A stretch of 6,286 nt of DNA from Bacteroidota bacterium (lineage in GTDB: Bacteria > Bacteroidota > Bacteroidia > Bacteroidales > Tenuifilaceae). Below are positions 1 through 5,908 of the stretch, in pieces. The stretch is taken from positions 1-6,286 of the forward strand of contig JAEXVC010000020.1 in assembly GCA_023406715.1 (NCBI GenBank). Direction: 5' to 3'. The translations under genes were made by a program, and so were the position numbers. Within the stretch, counting starts at the first letter, position 1, and every line of letters begins with the position of its first letter. The notes below the pieces were generated by a model, which searched no databases, had not been told where the DNA came from, and saw nothing but the letters and a program-made list of their open reading frames with translations.

Positions 1-1081
1 GCATAGAGCTGTAAATTGGCGCTCCCTGTAATGCCTGACCAATAAATACCTGATGATAATGAGTAAATGGAAACAGATAACCTAACACCATCACTGCTTT
101 ATACATTGCAATGTGCGGAAATGTTAAACCAGACATCGTGAATGCAAGAGCTGCATATACCGACGAAATACTCAACGCCATTCGTAAACTTGTAAAAATC
201 GATACAATTACAATCCCCATTGAAATATAAGCCAACACAAACAGTAATGCATTGTAAATTAGCAACCAAACACTTCCATTAAAAGGTGTTCCAAAAAACT
301 TTATAAGTAAGATGTTTACAAAAAGCATTAGTAGACTGTATATGAGAAGGTATGGCGCCATTTTAGCCGATAACGCTCTAATTATGCTCCCATGTGCAGT
401 TTTTAGCCATTCATCAGCGGTATGATACTTAAACTCTGAACCAATTGCATAAACAGTTCCGCTAAGGATAAACATCAGCAACATTATTGGCAGAAACGCA
501 GAGGTTAAATAGTAAAAGTAGTTAGTATAAGGATTGAAAAGTGCATGTGAATCGACCTTGACAGGCATAACCTGCTGAACAGCTTGGTTGTAATGCAGAC
601 CTTTCTTTAACCGTAAATTTAGGTCAACCCCTGCAGAGAAGGTACTTACAGCCGTTGTTACATCCTTATTTATTATTCCTCCAACTATCATGTATGCATT
701 GTTGTAGAAAAATGCCACCTGTGGTTGCGATGCCTTAAAAAGATTCTTCTCAAAATCCTGAGGAATAATAACTACTCCATAAATATCACCACGCTCAATT
801 GCACGTTTTGCCTCGGTTAAATTGGAAAAACTGGAAACTATGGTGGCAGAAGGAACTGCATCAATCATTCTAGCCAACTTCCGCGAAGTTGCCGAGGAAT
901 TCATATCAACTAATCCAATGGGTAAATTGCGTGGCACTCCATTGATGAACATCAGAGTCATCACCCCAATGGCAATTACAGGAAGAATTAACGTAACCAT
1001 CAAATAGGTACGTCTACTTCTCATAAGCATAAACTCACGCTTAATAACCGCCCACCAACCTTTTGGATTATAGCTGCTCAT
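1..1081 (-). CDS. ABC-2 type transport permease, 3' end cut by window edge
   Basis: This is an inner membrane permease of the ABC-2 (YhhJ/YbhR-like) type, the presumed transport subunit of the export operon. I translated it from the ATG at 1081; 360 codons are open to the left edge with no stop. Family members are usually about 370-400 residues, so only the tail is missing. A short cytoplasmic N-terminus (IKREFMLMRSRRTYLM, about residues 13-28) leads into TM1 (about 29-47). A roughly 140-residue extracytoplasmic domain follows (48-188), then hydrophobic segments near 190-213, 243-263, 271-296, 302-324 and 328-340. The stretch around 214-240 (SEFKYHTADEWLKTA) is the cytoplasmic loop with a conserved acidic residue typical of ABC-2 permeases. 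It starts 12 bases after the adaptor gene stop, so it is co-transcribed with it. No nucleotide-binding domain is present in this part. The substrate cannot be read from the sequence. Family assignment is confident. Confidence 0.9.
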   Translation of the reverse strand, partial: MSSYNPKGWWAVIKREFMLMRSRRTYLMVTLILPVIAIGVMTLMFINGVPRNLPIGLVDMNSSATSRKLARMIDAVPSATIVSSFSNLTEAKRAIERGDIYGVVIIPQDFEKNLFKASQPQVAFFYNNAYMIVGGIINKDVTTAVSTFSAGVDLNLRLKKGLHYNQAVQQVMPVKVDSHALFNPYTNYFYYLTSAFLPIMLLMFILSGTVYAIGSEFKYHTADEWLKTAHGSIIRALSAKMAPYLLIYSLLMLFVNILLIKFFGTPFNGSVWLLIYNALLFVLAYISMGIVIVSIFTSLRMALSISSVYAALAFTMSGLTFPHIAMYKAVMVLGYLFPFTHYHQVFIGQALQGAPIYSSM

Positions 1082-1093
1082 TAACTTACGAGG

Positions 1094-2083
1094 TTAAATT
1101 TTATCCCACTCAACAATAACGCTCATTCCTGGACGTAAATTCTCAATTTTATCAACTGGCAAGGCTCTTACCTCAAACGACTTTAAATCGAATGAACCAC
1201 TTGCCTTTGTTGCTCTCCAAGTTGCAAAATCAGCTTCGGCCTTAATAAAATTAACCTTGAATTTTACTTCTCGATTATTGAGTGCTGGAATTGATGCGGT
1301 GAACTCCTTGCCCATTTCGAATTTGGAAAGTAAATCTTCGCGAACATAAAAGGTAATCCAGCAATCGTTCAAGTCAACTATTTGAACTACAGGAAAACCA
1401 GGAGTAACCAATTCGCCCATCTCTGCATTAATTTGAGATATTTCACCGTTTATTGGCGATGTAAGTATAGTTTCCCCTAAATACGATTGAACCTCCGAAA
1501 TTGCCCCTTGAGCCTGATTAAACATAGCACGTGCAGCATCTTTATCCTCTGTACGGGTTGCATTTAGCGCCATCTGGTAGGTTGCCTTTGCAGCATCCTC
1601 GTTCATTTTGGCAACCTTTAGCTGAGTTTCGGCTTCATCGCGCTTTTGCGCAGGAACAACGCCCTCGTTGTAAAGATTCTGAATTCTGTCGAATGTTTTC
1701 TGCATCAACTCCTTGGCTGCAATCGCATTCTGATAAACGCTGTATGCCTGTGCAATTTGCTCCTCGCGTGCACCCTTATCGGCCTTGTTCTTTTGAGCCT
1801 TTGCAGCATCGCCAATAGCCATTACCTGTTGTAGTTTGGCATCAATCTCAGGGCTGCTCAGTATAATCAACTTATCGCCAACCTTCACGGCTTGTCCTTC
1901 CTTAAAATTACACTCTGTAATACGTCCAGCAATTTTGGTAGCAACCCTTACCTCGGTAGCCTCAACCTGACCCTGAATAATGATTGGTGCTGGTTTAAAT
2001 GCAATCCATCCTACAATTGACAGTAGCAATACAAAAGCAATGATTACTACTCCTATTACAACACTACTATTTTTCACTTTCAT
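1094..2083 (-). CDS. HlyD/YbhG-family periplasmic adaptor (membrane fusion) protein
   Basis: This 329-residue membrane fusion protein would bridge the inner membrane permease and the TolC-like channel. Residues 8-28 are a single hydrophobic anchor after a short basic N-terminus. The first half of the biotinyl-lipoyl domain is at about 37-80 (VATKIAGRITECNFKEGQAV), matching the HlyD pattern of glycine-rich turns. A long charged, Ala/Gln-rich stretch at about 80-200 is the expected alpha-helical coiled-coil hairpin; GVVPAQKRDEAE near 141-152 resembles the hairpin-tip region. The second lipoyl half follows (about 203-235, TSPINGEISQINAEMGELV), then the beta-barrel domain, with the FATWRATKASGSFDLKSFEVRA segment (286-307) characteristic of YbhG/YhiI-like adaptors, and a final LRPGMSV motif. 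It lies between the tolC-like and permease genes, with gaps of 28 and 12 bases. The ATG at 2083 is well supported because it puts the anchor at the N-terminus. Substrate unknown. Confidence 0.95.
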   Translation of the reverse strand: MKVKNSSVVIGVVIIAFVLLLSIVGWIAFKPAPIIIQGQVEATEVRVATKIAGRITECNFKEGQAVKVGDKLIILSSPEIDAKLQQVMAIGDAAKAQKNKADKGAREEQIAQAYSVYQNAIAAKELMQKTFDRIQNLYNEGVVPAQKRDEAETQLKVAKMNEDAAKATYQMALNATRTEDKDAARAMFNQAQGAISEVQSYLGETILTSPINGEISQINAEMGELVTPGFPVVQIVDLNDCWITFYVREDLLSKFEMGKEFTASIPALNNREVKFKVNFIKAEADFATWRATKASGSFDLKSFEVRALPVDKIENLRPGMSVIVEWDKI

Positions 2084-2111
2084 AGTTATAATATTTTTAT
2101 TTTTTGATTTT

Positions 2112-3605
2112 CTAATTTGATGCTAAAGTATACTGTGTAAACGATTGGCTATCGCCAGTTAATTCGAGTAGCAATGCAAGCGCCACATCAAAATCGTACA
2201 TCGCCTTTAACTGTTCCACCTTTACCTTTGATAGATTCATATTGGCATCCACAACCTCTGTGGATGTTGCAAATCCCTCGTTAAAGGCCTTCTGACGAAC
2301 ACGAACGTACTCCTGAGCAAATTTCAAACTCACCAAACTACTCTCGTACTGTTCCTTAGCCTGTAGCATCTGTTGGTAAACTTTTGTTATACCTGTTGTT
2401 ATATCGAGTTGGGCTTTCTCCTGATAGGTTTCAACCTGACTTCGCTGAACTTTTGCAGCCTGAACCTTATTGTTCTTTGCTAAACCATCAAATATATTGA
2501 CCTTTAACCCTACACCAACATACCACTCGGGCATAAACTCGGGCATTTGATAACCGTATAGTTCATACGACCCCATAATAGCCACATCGGGTAAATATGC
2601 GGAACGTTCTTTACGAATTGCTTGGTCTGCCTGTATTTTCTTTTGGTCGAGCTGACCAAAAATTGGATTCTGCTGTTTTGCCTTGACTACGTAATCGTCG
2701 AGTGTTGAAATGTTCTCGGAGATAAACAGTTGGGTTGTAGGCTTAACCGGTTGATTTACGTTTAAAACACTCTTTAGCGCGGTTTGCATTAGTTCAACAT
2801 CCTTTTGAGCCTTTTTCAACTCACGCTGAGCCTCTGCGTAAGCAACCTCGGCATGTAGCCGTTCTGCCTCGGGTGATAATCCGTTTTTCTCCATTTTACG
2901 AGCATTGTTTAGATGCTCAAGCATCCCCTGCGATACTTGCATACGAACATTTGCAACCTCAACAGCCAGTATTAACCCATAGTAACGCTGAACTAACGAT
3001 GTAATTTGGCTGTTTGATATCATTCGCACCTTTTCCTTATTTTCATTCTCTTTAGCCTTTGCTGCAGAATTAGCAGCAAATATTTTACCCCCAGTAAAAA
3101 TTGGCCAAGTAAGATTTGCGGAAACATTGCCAAGTTTATCCTCCACCAGTGTTTTCTCCCACTCCGCATTCTGAACAGCCTGTAAACCTTGCTGCGAACC
3201 AGCCAATAATTGTTGAAATTGAGGGTTTAATTGTGTCGCAAGGGCTGGTGATAGCGTTTGTGTGATTCCTTGCATCAGTTGTGTTTGACCAGCAGATAGT
3301 GTGTAAAGCCCTTCTAAGGCATCGCCAATGGGCGATAAATCCAACTGGGAAGGCTGATTCTGCATCCCAAAAGTTGCACTTAACCCAACCTGTGGCATAT
3401 ATAGCCCACGTGCAGATTTACGTTCATACTCATTCTGCATTAACACTTGATTGGCCACTTTAATATCGGGGTTTTGCTGAAGTAGCAAATTTATGCTACC
3501 CTGCATATCAAGAGCTAATGAATCGGAGGCGTTCTGCGCAACCAAACTATTTGATAGTTGCACTAGAACTACAGTTAAAACACATAAAACGCAATACTTT
3601 TTCAT
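2112..3605 (-). CDS. TolC-family outer membrane efflux protein
   Basis: This 497-residue outer membrane factor would form the trimeric exit channel of the export system. It begins with a signal peptide: MKKY, a hydrophobic core at about 5-16, and a likely signal peptidase I site near LVA-QN at 21-25. The mature part has the internal duplication of TolC proteins, with long Gln/Ala/Lys-rich helices separated by two membrane strand pairs. The first pair is about 70-82 (PQVGLSATFGM) and 158-170 (LGNVSANLTWPIF). The second is about 338-350 (LPDVAIMGSYELY) and 362-373 (YVGVGLKVNIFDG). The C-terminal GFATSTEVVDANMNLSK motif (445-460) is typical of the family. The first surface loop is about 75 residues long, against about 11 for the second. 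It starts 11 bases after tetR and ends 28 bases before the adaptor gene, so it is in the same operon. Function is confident, substrate unknown. Confidence 0.95.
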   Translation of the reverse strand: MKKYCVLCVLTVVLVQLSNSLVAQNASDSLALDMQGSINLLLQQNPDIKVANQVLMQNEYERKSARGLYMPQVGLSATFGMQNQPSQLDLSPIGDALEGLYTLSAGQTQLMQGITQTLSPALATQLNPQFQQLLAGSQQGLQAVQNAEWEKTLVEDKLGNVSANLTWPIFTGGKIFAANSAAKAKENENKEKVRMISNSQITSLVQRYYGLILAVEVANVRMQVSQGMLEHLNNARKMEKNGLSPEAERLHAEVAYAEAQRELKKAQKDVELMQTALKSVLNVNQPVKPTTQLFISENISTLDDYVVKAKQQNPIFGQLDQKKIQADQAIRKERSAYLPDVAIMGSYELYGYQMPEFMPEWYVGVGLKVNIFDGLAKNNKVQAAKVQRSQVETYQEKAQLDITTGITKVYQQMLQAKEQYESSLVSLKFAQEYVRVRQKAFNEGFATSTEVVDANMNLSKVKVEQLKAMYDFDVALALLLELTGDSQSFTQYTLASN

Positions 3606-3616
3606 CTTTCAGTATT

Positions 3617-4198
3617 TTATTTCGAAATTCCAGTATAAATAATCTCAATCACAGAGTATAGTCGCTCCTCGAGCGAAAGCGGAAATCCTGAAACCATTTC
3701 GGTTGGCATAGTTTGCTGAAACGCATCGGTAAATAGTTTTTCAGAGGCGGCTATAAACATGTAAAGAGCCATATTTAGGCTCCAACCCTCCTTTAATTTT
3801 CCAAGCTTAACACCCTCATTAAGAATACGCATACCATGTCGCATTAAAAGATCTTTCTTATAATTCACTATTACATCGTATGCCTCGGGTAAATTCCTTT
3901 TCAAATCATTAATTAGGACAGCAACCTTTGAAACCCAAACACCTAAAAGGGATAGGCTTGACTTAATTTTATCTTCATAACTATTGGCAGGATTGTTTTC
4001 AATGGCAGTTAACTCCTGCTCAATGTCAATCATTCCTTGCTCAATTACTGCAAAAACCAACTCCTCCTTACTACTAAAGTGGTTGTAAATTGTTTTCTTG
4101 CTGATATTTAGCTCCGATGATATTTCGTCGATCCTGATTTTACTGTAACCATGACGTAAAAACATCTCTCGAGCCGTTTGAAGTATTCTATTTTTCAT
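3617..4198 (-). CDS. TetR/AcrR-family transcriptional repressor of the export operon
   Basis: This 193-residue TetR-family DNA-binding regulator is the first gene of the efflux operon. The N-terminal domain (about 1-50) has the standard pattern: ILQTAREMFLRHGYSKIRI, then the helix-turn-helix DEISSELNISKKTIYNHFSSKEELV, ending in the YxHFxSKEEL signature. The rest (about 55-193) is a variable all-helical ligand-binding and dimerisation domain, in which no ligand can be recognised. I start it at the ATG at 4198 (MKNRIL). The frame stays open to 4270, but the extra 24 residues are lysine-rich, not family-like, and overlap the promoter elements at 4241-4270, so they are probably untranslated. By analogy with repressors that head efflux operons, it probably represses its own operon and is released when a transported compound binds; this is inference. 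It ends 11 bases before the tolC-like gene. Confidence 0.93.
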   Translation of the reverse strand: MKNRILQTAREMFLRHGYSKIRIDEISSELNISKKTIYNHFSSKEELVFAVIEQGMIDIEQELTAIENNPANSYEDKIKSSLSLLGVWVSKVAVLINDLKRNLPEAYDVIVNYKKDLLMRHGMRILNEGVKLGKLKEGWSLNMALYMFIAASEKLFTDAFQQTMPTEMVSGFPLSLEERLYSVIEIIYTGISK

Positions 4199-4240
4199 TA
4201 CAAATACCTTTTTACACTTTTTTGGTTTTTTTAGTTTCCA

Positions 4241-4270
4241 CAAAAGTATAGGTTTAATTAAAACCATCAA
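4241..4270 (-). promoter_or_regulatory. Bacteroidota-type promoter for the tetR-efflux operon
   Basis: On the minus strand a TTG (4270-4268, at the end of a T-run) is followed after exactly 19 bases by TACTTTTG (4248-4241). This matches the Bacteroidota housekeeping promoter pattern, TTG near -33 and TAnnTTTG near -7. Transcription would begin near 4234-4236, giving a leader of about 36-38 bases before the ATG at 4198. This placement is the main argument against the longer reading frame from 4270. Confidence 0.65.
4251..4265. promoter_or_regulatory. Possible TetR operator in the promoter spacer
   Basis: GGTTTAATTAAAACC is an inverted repeat with one extra A: the core TTTAATTAAA (4253-4262) is a perfect palindrome, flanked by GG and ACC. 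It lies between the TTG and TACTTTTG elements, where a bound repressor dimer would block RNA polymerase. Palindromes made of A and T are common by chance in DNA of this composition, so position is the main support. Confidence 0.3.
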
Positions 4271-4380
4271 AAAAGTATTAGAATTTTTTTAAAAGATGAT
4301 AGTTAATGTAAGCTAAAGCCTTTTGTTCTCGAATTTTTAAGGAGTGTAGAATAACCGAAAATAAGTGTGGCCGCAAAAAT

Positions 4381-4761
4381 CTATCCTAACTTTATTGACG
4401 TTTTTCCGAAACGTTTTTCGAGTAAGGAATCAACTAGAATTAATACAATAAACGATAGAGCAATCATCATAACAGTTGGGCTTAGAATGAACGAAAAAAC
4501 TTTTTTCACAATTTCAAGTGCTCCACCAAACTGAGGAAAAAAGACGAAAATTGATGTAATAATTCCAAACACGAGTCCAACCACACTTATTACAGCAGGC
4601 ACCCAGCCAGCAACAATTCCCATATAGGTACGTTTAGGTTGAACAACTGATTCCTCCGCTATTCTTCTCTTAACCATAAGCTCTAACTCGGCTGGCGCGT
4701 CAACCATTCCGTAGCTAAGAATTCTGCTTAACTCTCTATCCTTATTATTCACCGTTCTCAT
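4381..4761 (-). CDS. Two-helix membrane protein, putative anti-sigma factor
   Basis: I do not recognise this 126-residue protein as a named family. About 45 N-terminal residues are charged and presumably cytoplasmic (LSRILSYGMVDAPAELELMV, followed by KRRIAEE). Two hydrophobic segments follow at about 47-75 and 92-112, joined by a short FFPQFGG-ALEIVKKV linker, and the protein ends in a basic tail (EKRFGKTSIKLG). Its ATG overlaps the sigma factor stop as ATGA (4761-4758), the arrangement expected for translational coupling of a sigma factor to its regulator. Small membrane proteins with a short N-terminal cytosolic segment containing a Pro...(M/I)VxRRI-like helix commonly follow ECF sigma genes in Bacteroidota and are thought to act as anti-sigma factors. 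That role here is inferred from position and topology only. No zinc-binding HxxxCxxC motif is present, so it is not a ZAS-type anti-sigma factor. Confidence 0.75.
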   Translation of the reverse strand: MRTVNNKDRELSRILSYGMVDAPAELELMVKRRIAEESVVQPKRTYMGIVAGWVPAVISVVGLVFGIITSIFVFFPQFGGALEIVKKVFSFILSPTVMMIALSFIVLILVDSLLEKRFGKTSIKLG

Positions 4762-5333
4762 AGTAAGTTTTTTACTTCAACATTCAACATATCCGTTAAC
4801 TTCTCGTGTAATTTATTTCGTCCCCTAAAGAGCTTAATCTTAACATTCGATTGGGTAAGCTGCATAATCTGGGCTATCTCATCCACGCTCTGATCTTCAA
4901 CATAGTAAAGCATCAGGATGGCACTATCCTCCTCACCTAGTTGATCCAACGCCTTTGTAACAAAATGCTTTCTATCCTCAACACCCAATATCTCTATAGC
5001 ATTTGCAATTCCACCAAAGTAAACTTGGTCGTCTGATATCTCTGGTAAATCTACAAAATTTCGAGTACTCCGCTTATGCATCAAGGCCTGATTTACTGTG
5101 ATTCTGTAAATCCAGGTGGATAGTTTACTTTCGCCCCTGAAGTTTGACAAACCCTTATAAATCCTGATGAACGATTCCTGTGCGACCTCTAAAGCATCGT
5201 CCCTATTACCAGTAAAACGAAAAGCAATGGAATACACCATATTCTGATACTCCTTAAAAACAGCATCGAACGATGGGTATTCCAATACTTCCTGTTGATT
5301 TCCCTTAGTAAACGAACTACTCGGGTTTACCAT
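4758..5333 (-). CDS. ECF-type RNA polymerase sigma-70 factor
   Basis: This 191-residue alternative sigma factor has only regions 2 and 4, the ECF layout. Region 2 is at about 22-88. It contains FKEYQNMVYSIAFRFTGN, then DALEVAQESFIRIYKGLSNF (core binding and -10 recognition), then STWIYRITVNQALMHKR. A linker of about 30 residues follows. Region 4 is at about 122-180: QLGEEDSAILMLYYVEDQSV, then the helix-turn-helix DEIAQIMQLTQSNVKIKLFRGRNKL, which would contact the -35 element. I place the start at the ATG at 5333. The frame can be extended four codons to a TTG at 5345, which seems less likely. The gene overlaps the upstream small membrane protein gene by 17 bases and the downstream membrane protein gene by 4, so all three are one tightly coupled transcription unit. 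The target genes cannot be read from the window. Confidence 0.94.
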   Translation of the reverse strand: MVNPSSSFTKGNQQEVLEYPSFDAVFKEYQNMVYSIAFRFTGNRDDALEVAQESFIRIYKGLSNFRGESKLSTWIYRITVNQALMHKRSTRNFVDLPEISDDQVYFGGIANAIEILGVEDRKHFVTKALDQLGEEDSAILMLYYVEDQSVDEIAQIMQLTQSNVKIKLFRGRNKLHEKLTDMLNVEVKNLL

Positions 5334-5661
5334 TCTTTTTACCAATAGTAAAGTAGTAAATCAATAAACCTAAACCACCAAACAAGAAAATTGTCGAAAA
5401 CATTACTGCTGGCTCAGCAAGAGCGGTGTAGTGAATTAGAATTGCGCCAATAATCAACCCTAAAGCAACACCAACCAAAAGGAATCCCCACTTTGCAGCA
5501 GAGTTAGGATTTCCTGGACGTTTCTTATAAATCTCGCTAACATCCATACCTTTTTCAATCATCGCCATACGCTCGCGATTCTGTGCCCATAGTGCATATA
5601 CCAAAGCAATACCCGAAACAAGAATTGCTACAATTGGAATAAAAACTGCTATAACTTCCAT
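5317..5661 (-). CDS. Small three-helix membrane protein, DUF6249-like
   Basis: This 114-residue integral membrane protein has hydrophobic segments at about 3-25, 57-77 and 84-105. Between the first two is a conserved-looking charged stretch, QNRERMAMIEKGMD (27-40). The R..MIEKG pattern after the first helix is what I associate with the DUF6249 family of Bacteroidota, whose function is unknown; I assign it from memory of the motif, not from a search. I start it at the ATG at 5661. The frame extends to a GTG at 5694, but that would include the TAACTTTG promoter element and add an unlikely hydrophilic N-terminus. The 3' end overlaps the ECF sigma gene by 17 bases, so it is the first gene of the sigma operon. 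A role in sensing or in the envelope response governed by the sigma factor is plausible but not shown. Confidence 0.85.
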   Translation of the reverse strand: MEVIAVFIPIVAILVSGIALVYALWAQNRERMAMIEKGMDVSEIYKKRPGNPNSAAKWGFLLVGVALGLIIGAILIHYTALAEPAVMFSTIFLFGGLGLLIYYFTIGKKNGKPE

Positions 5662-5678
5662 AGTTTTATTTTTTAGTT

Positions 5679-5686
5679 CAAAGTTA
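5679..5686 (-). promoter_or_regulatory. Candidate -7 promoter element for the sigma operon
   Basis: TAACTTTG on the minus strand fits the Bacteroidota TAnnTTTG consensus and lies 17 bases upstream of the ATG at 5661. There is no TTG at the expected 19-base spacing; the nearest (5715-5713) is 26 bases away. The upstream half is therefore weak or the promoter needs another factor. A possible ECF-type promoter overlaps it and is reported among the findings. Confidence 0.4.
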
Positions 5687-5810
5687 AGATGCACCTCTTG
5701 AGCGTTCGGTTACAAAATTCGGAAATAATTTTTGAATGTTTTCATAATTTAATGATTTTGTGATAATTATAGTCCAAACAAAAATTTTTGGAGAAAAACC
5801 ACCTTTCATA

Positions 5811-5844
5811 ACCCCCTCAAGGGTTTAAAACTCTTGAGGGGGGT
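5811..5844. repeat. Long GC-rich inverted repeat in the divergent intergenic region
   Basis: CCCCCTCAAG (5812-5821) pairs perfectly with CTTGAGGGGG (5833-5842). The stem can be extended inward by G-T, G-C, T-A and T-A pairs, leaving a three-base TAA loop, which gives about 14 pairs. A5811 can also pair with T5844 if G5843 bulges. Neither strand has a run of T directly after the stem, and both flanking genes point away from it, so it is not a normal intrinsic terminator. It may be a dispersed palindromic repeat or a structured leader or regulatory element; the sequence does not decide. Confidence 0.75.
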
Positions 5845-5908
5845 GTAAACAGCCAACTCTATAATAAATTTCAAATAACAGCGTTTTTTAGAGTAAATTC
5901 GACTGATA

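Noticed and set aside
822..1007. Plus-strand open frame of 61 codons
   Set aside because: It lies antisense within the permease gene, whose minus-strand frame is open throughout with clear family features.
1531..1834. Two overlapping plus-strand open frames of 95 and 62 codons
   Set aside because: Both are antisense to the coiled-coil part of the adaptor gene, and their translations look like reverse-frame noise.
3281..3463. Plus-strand open frame of 60 codons
   Set aside because: It is antisense to the N-terminal part of the TolC-like gene and has no independent support.
4242..4278. Direct repeat AAAAGTAT at 4242-4249 and 4271-4278
   Set aside because: It is short and AT-rich; one copy is explained by the -7 promoter element, so a separate regulatory repeat is not supported.
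5779..5790. CAAAAATTTTTG, a perfect 12-base palindrome in the divergent region
   Set aside because: It consists almost entirely of an A-run meeting a T-run, which is common by chance in such AT-rich DNA, and it has no positional link to a promoter.
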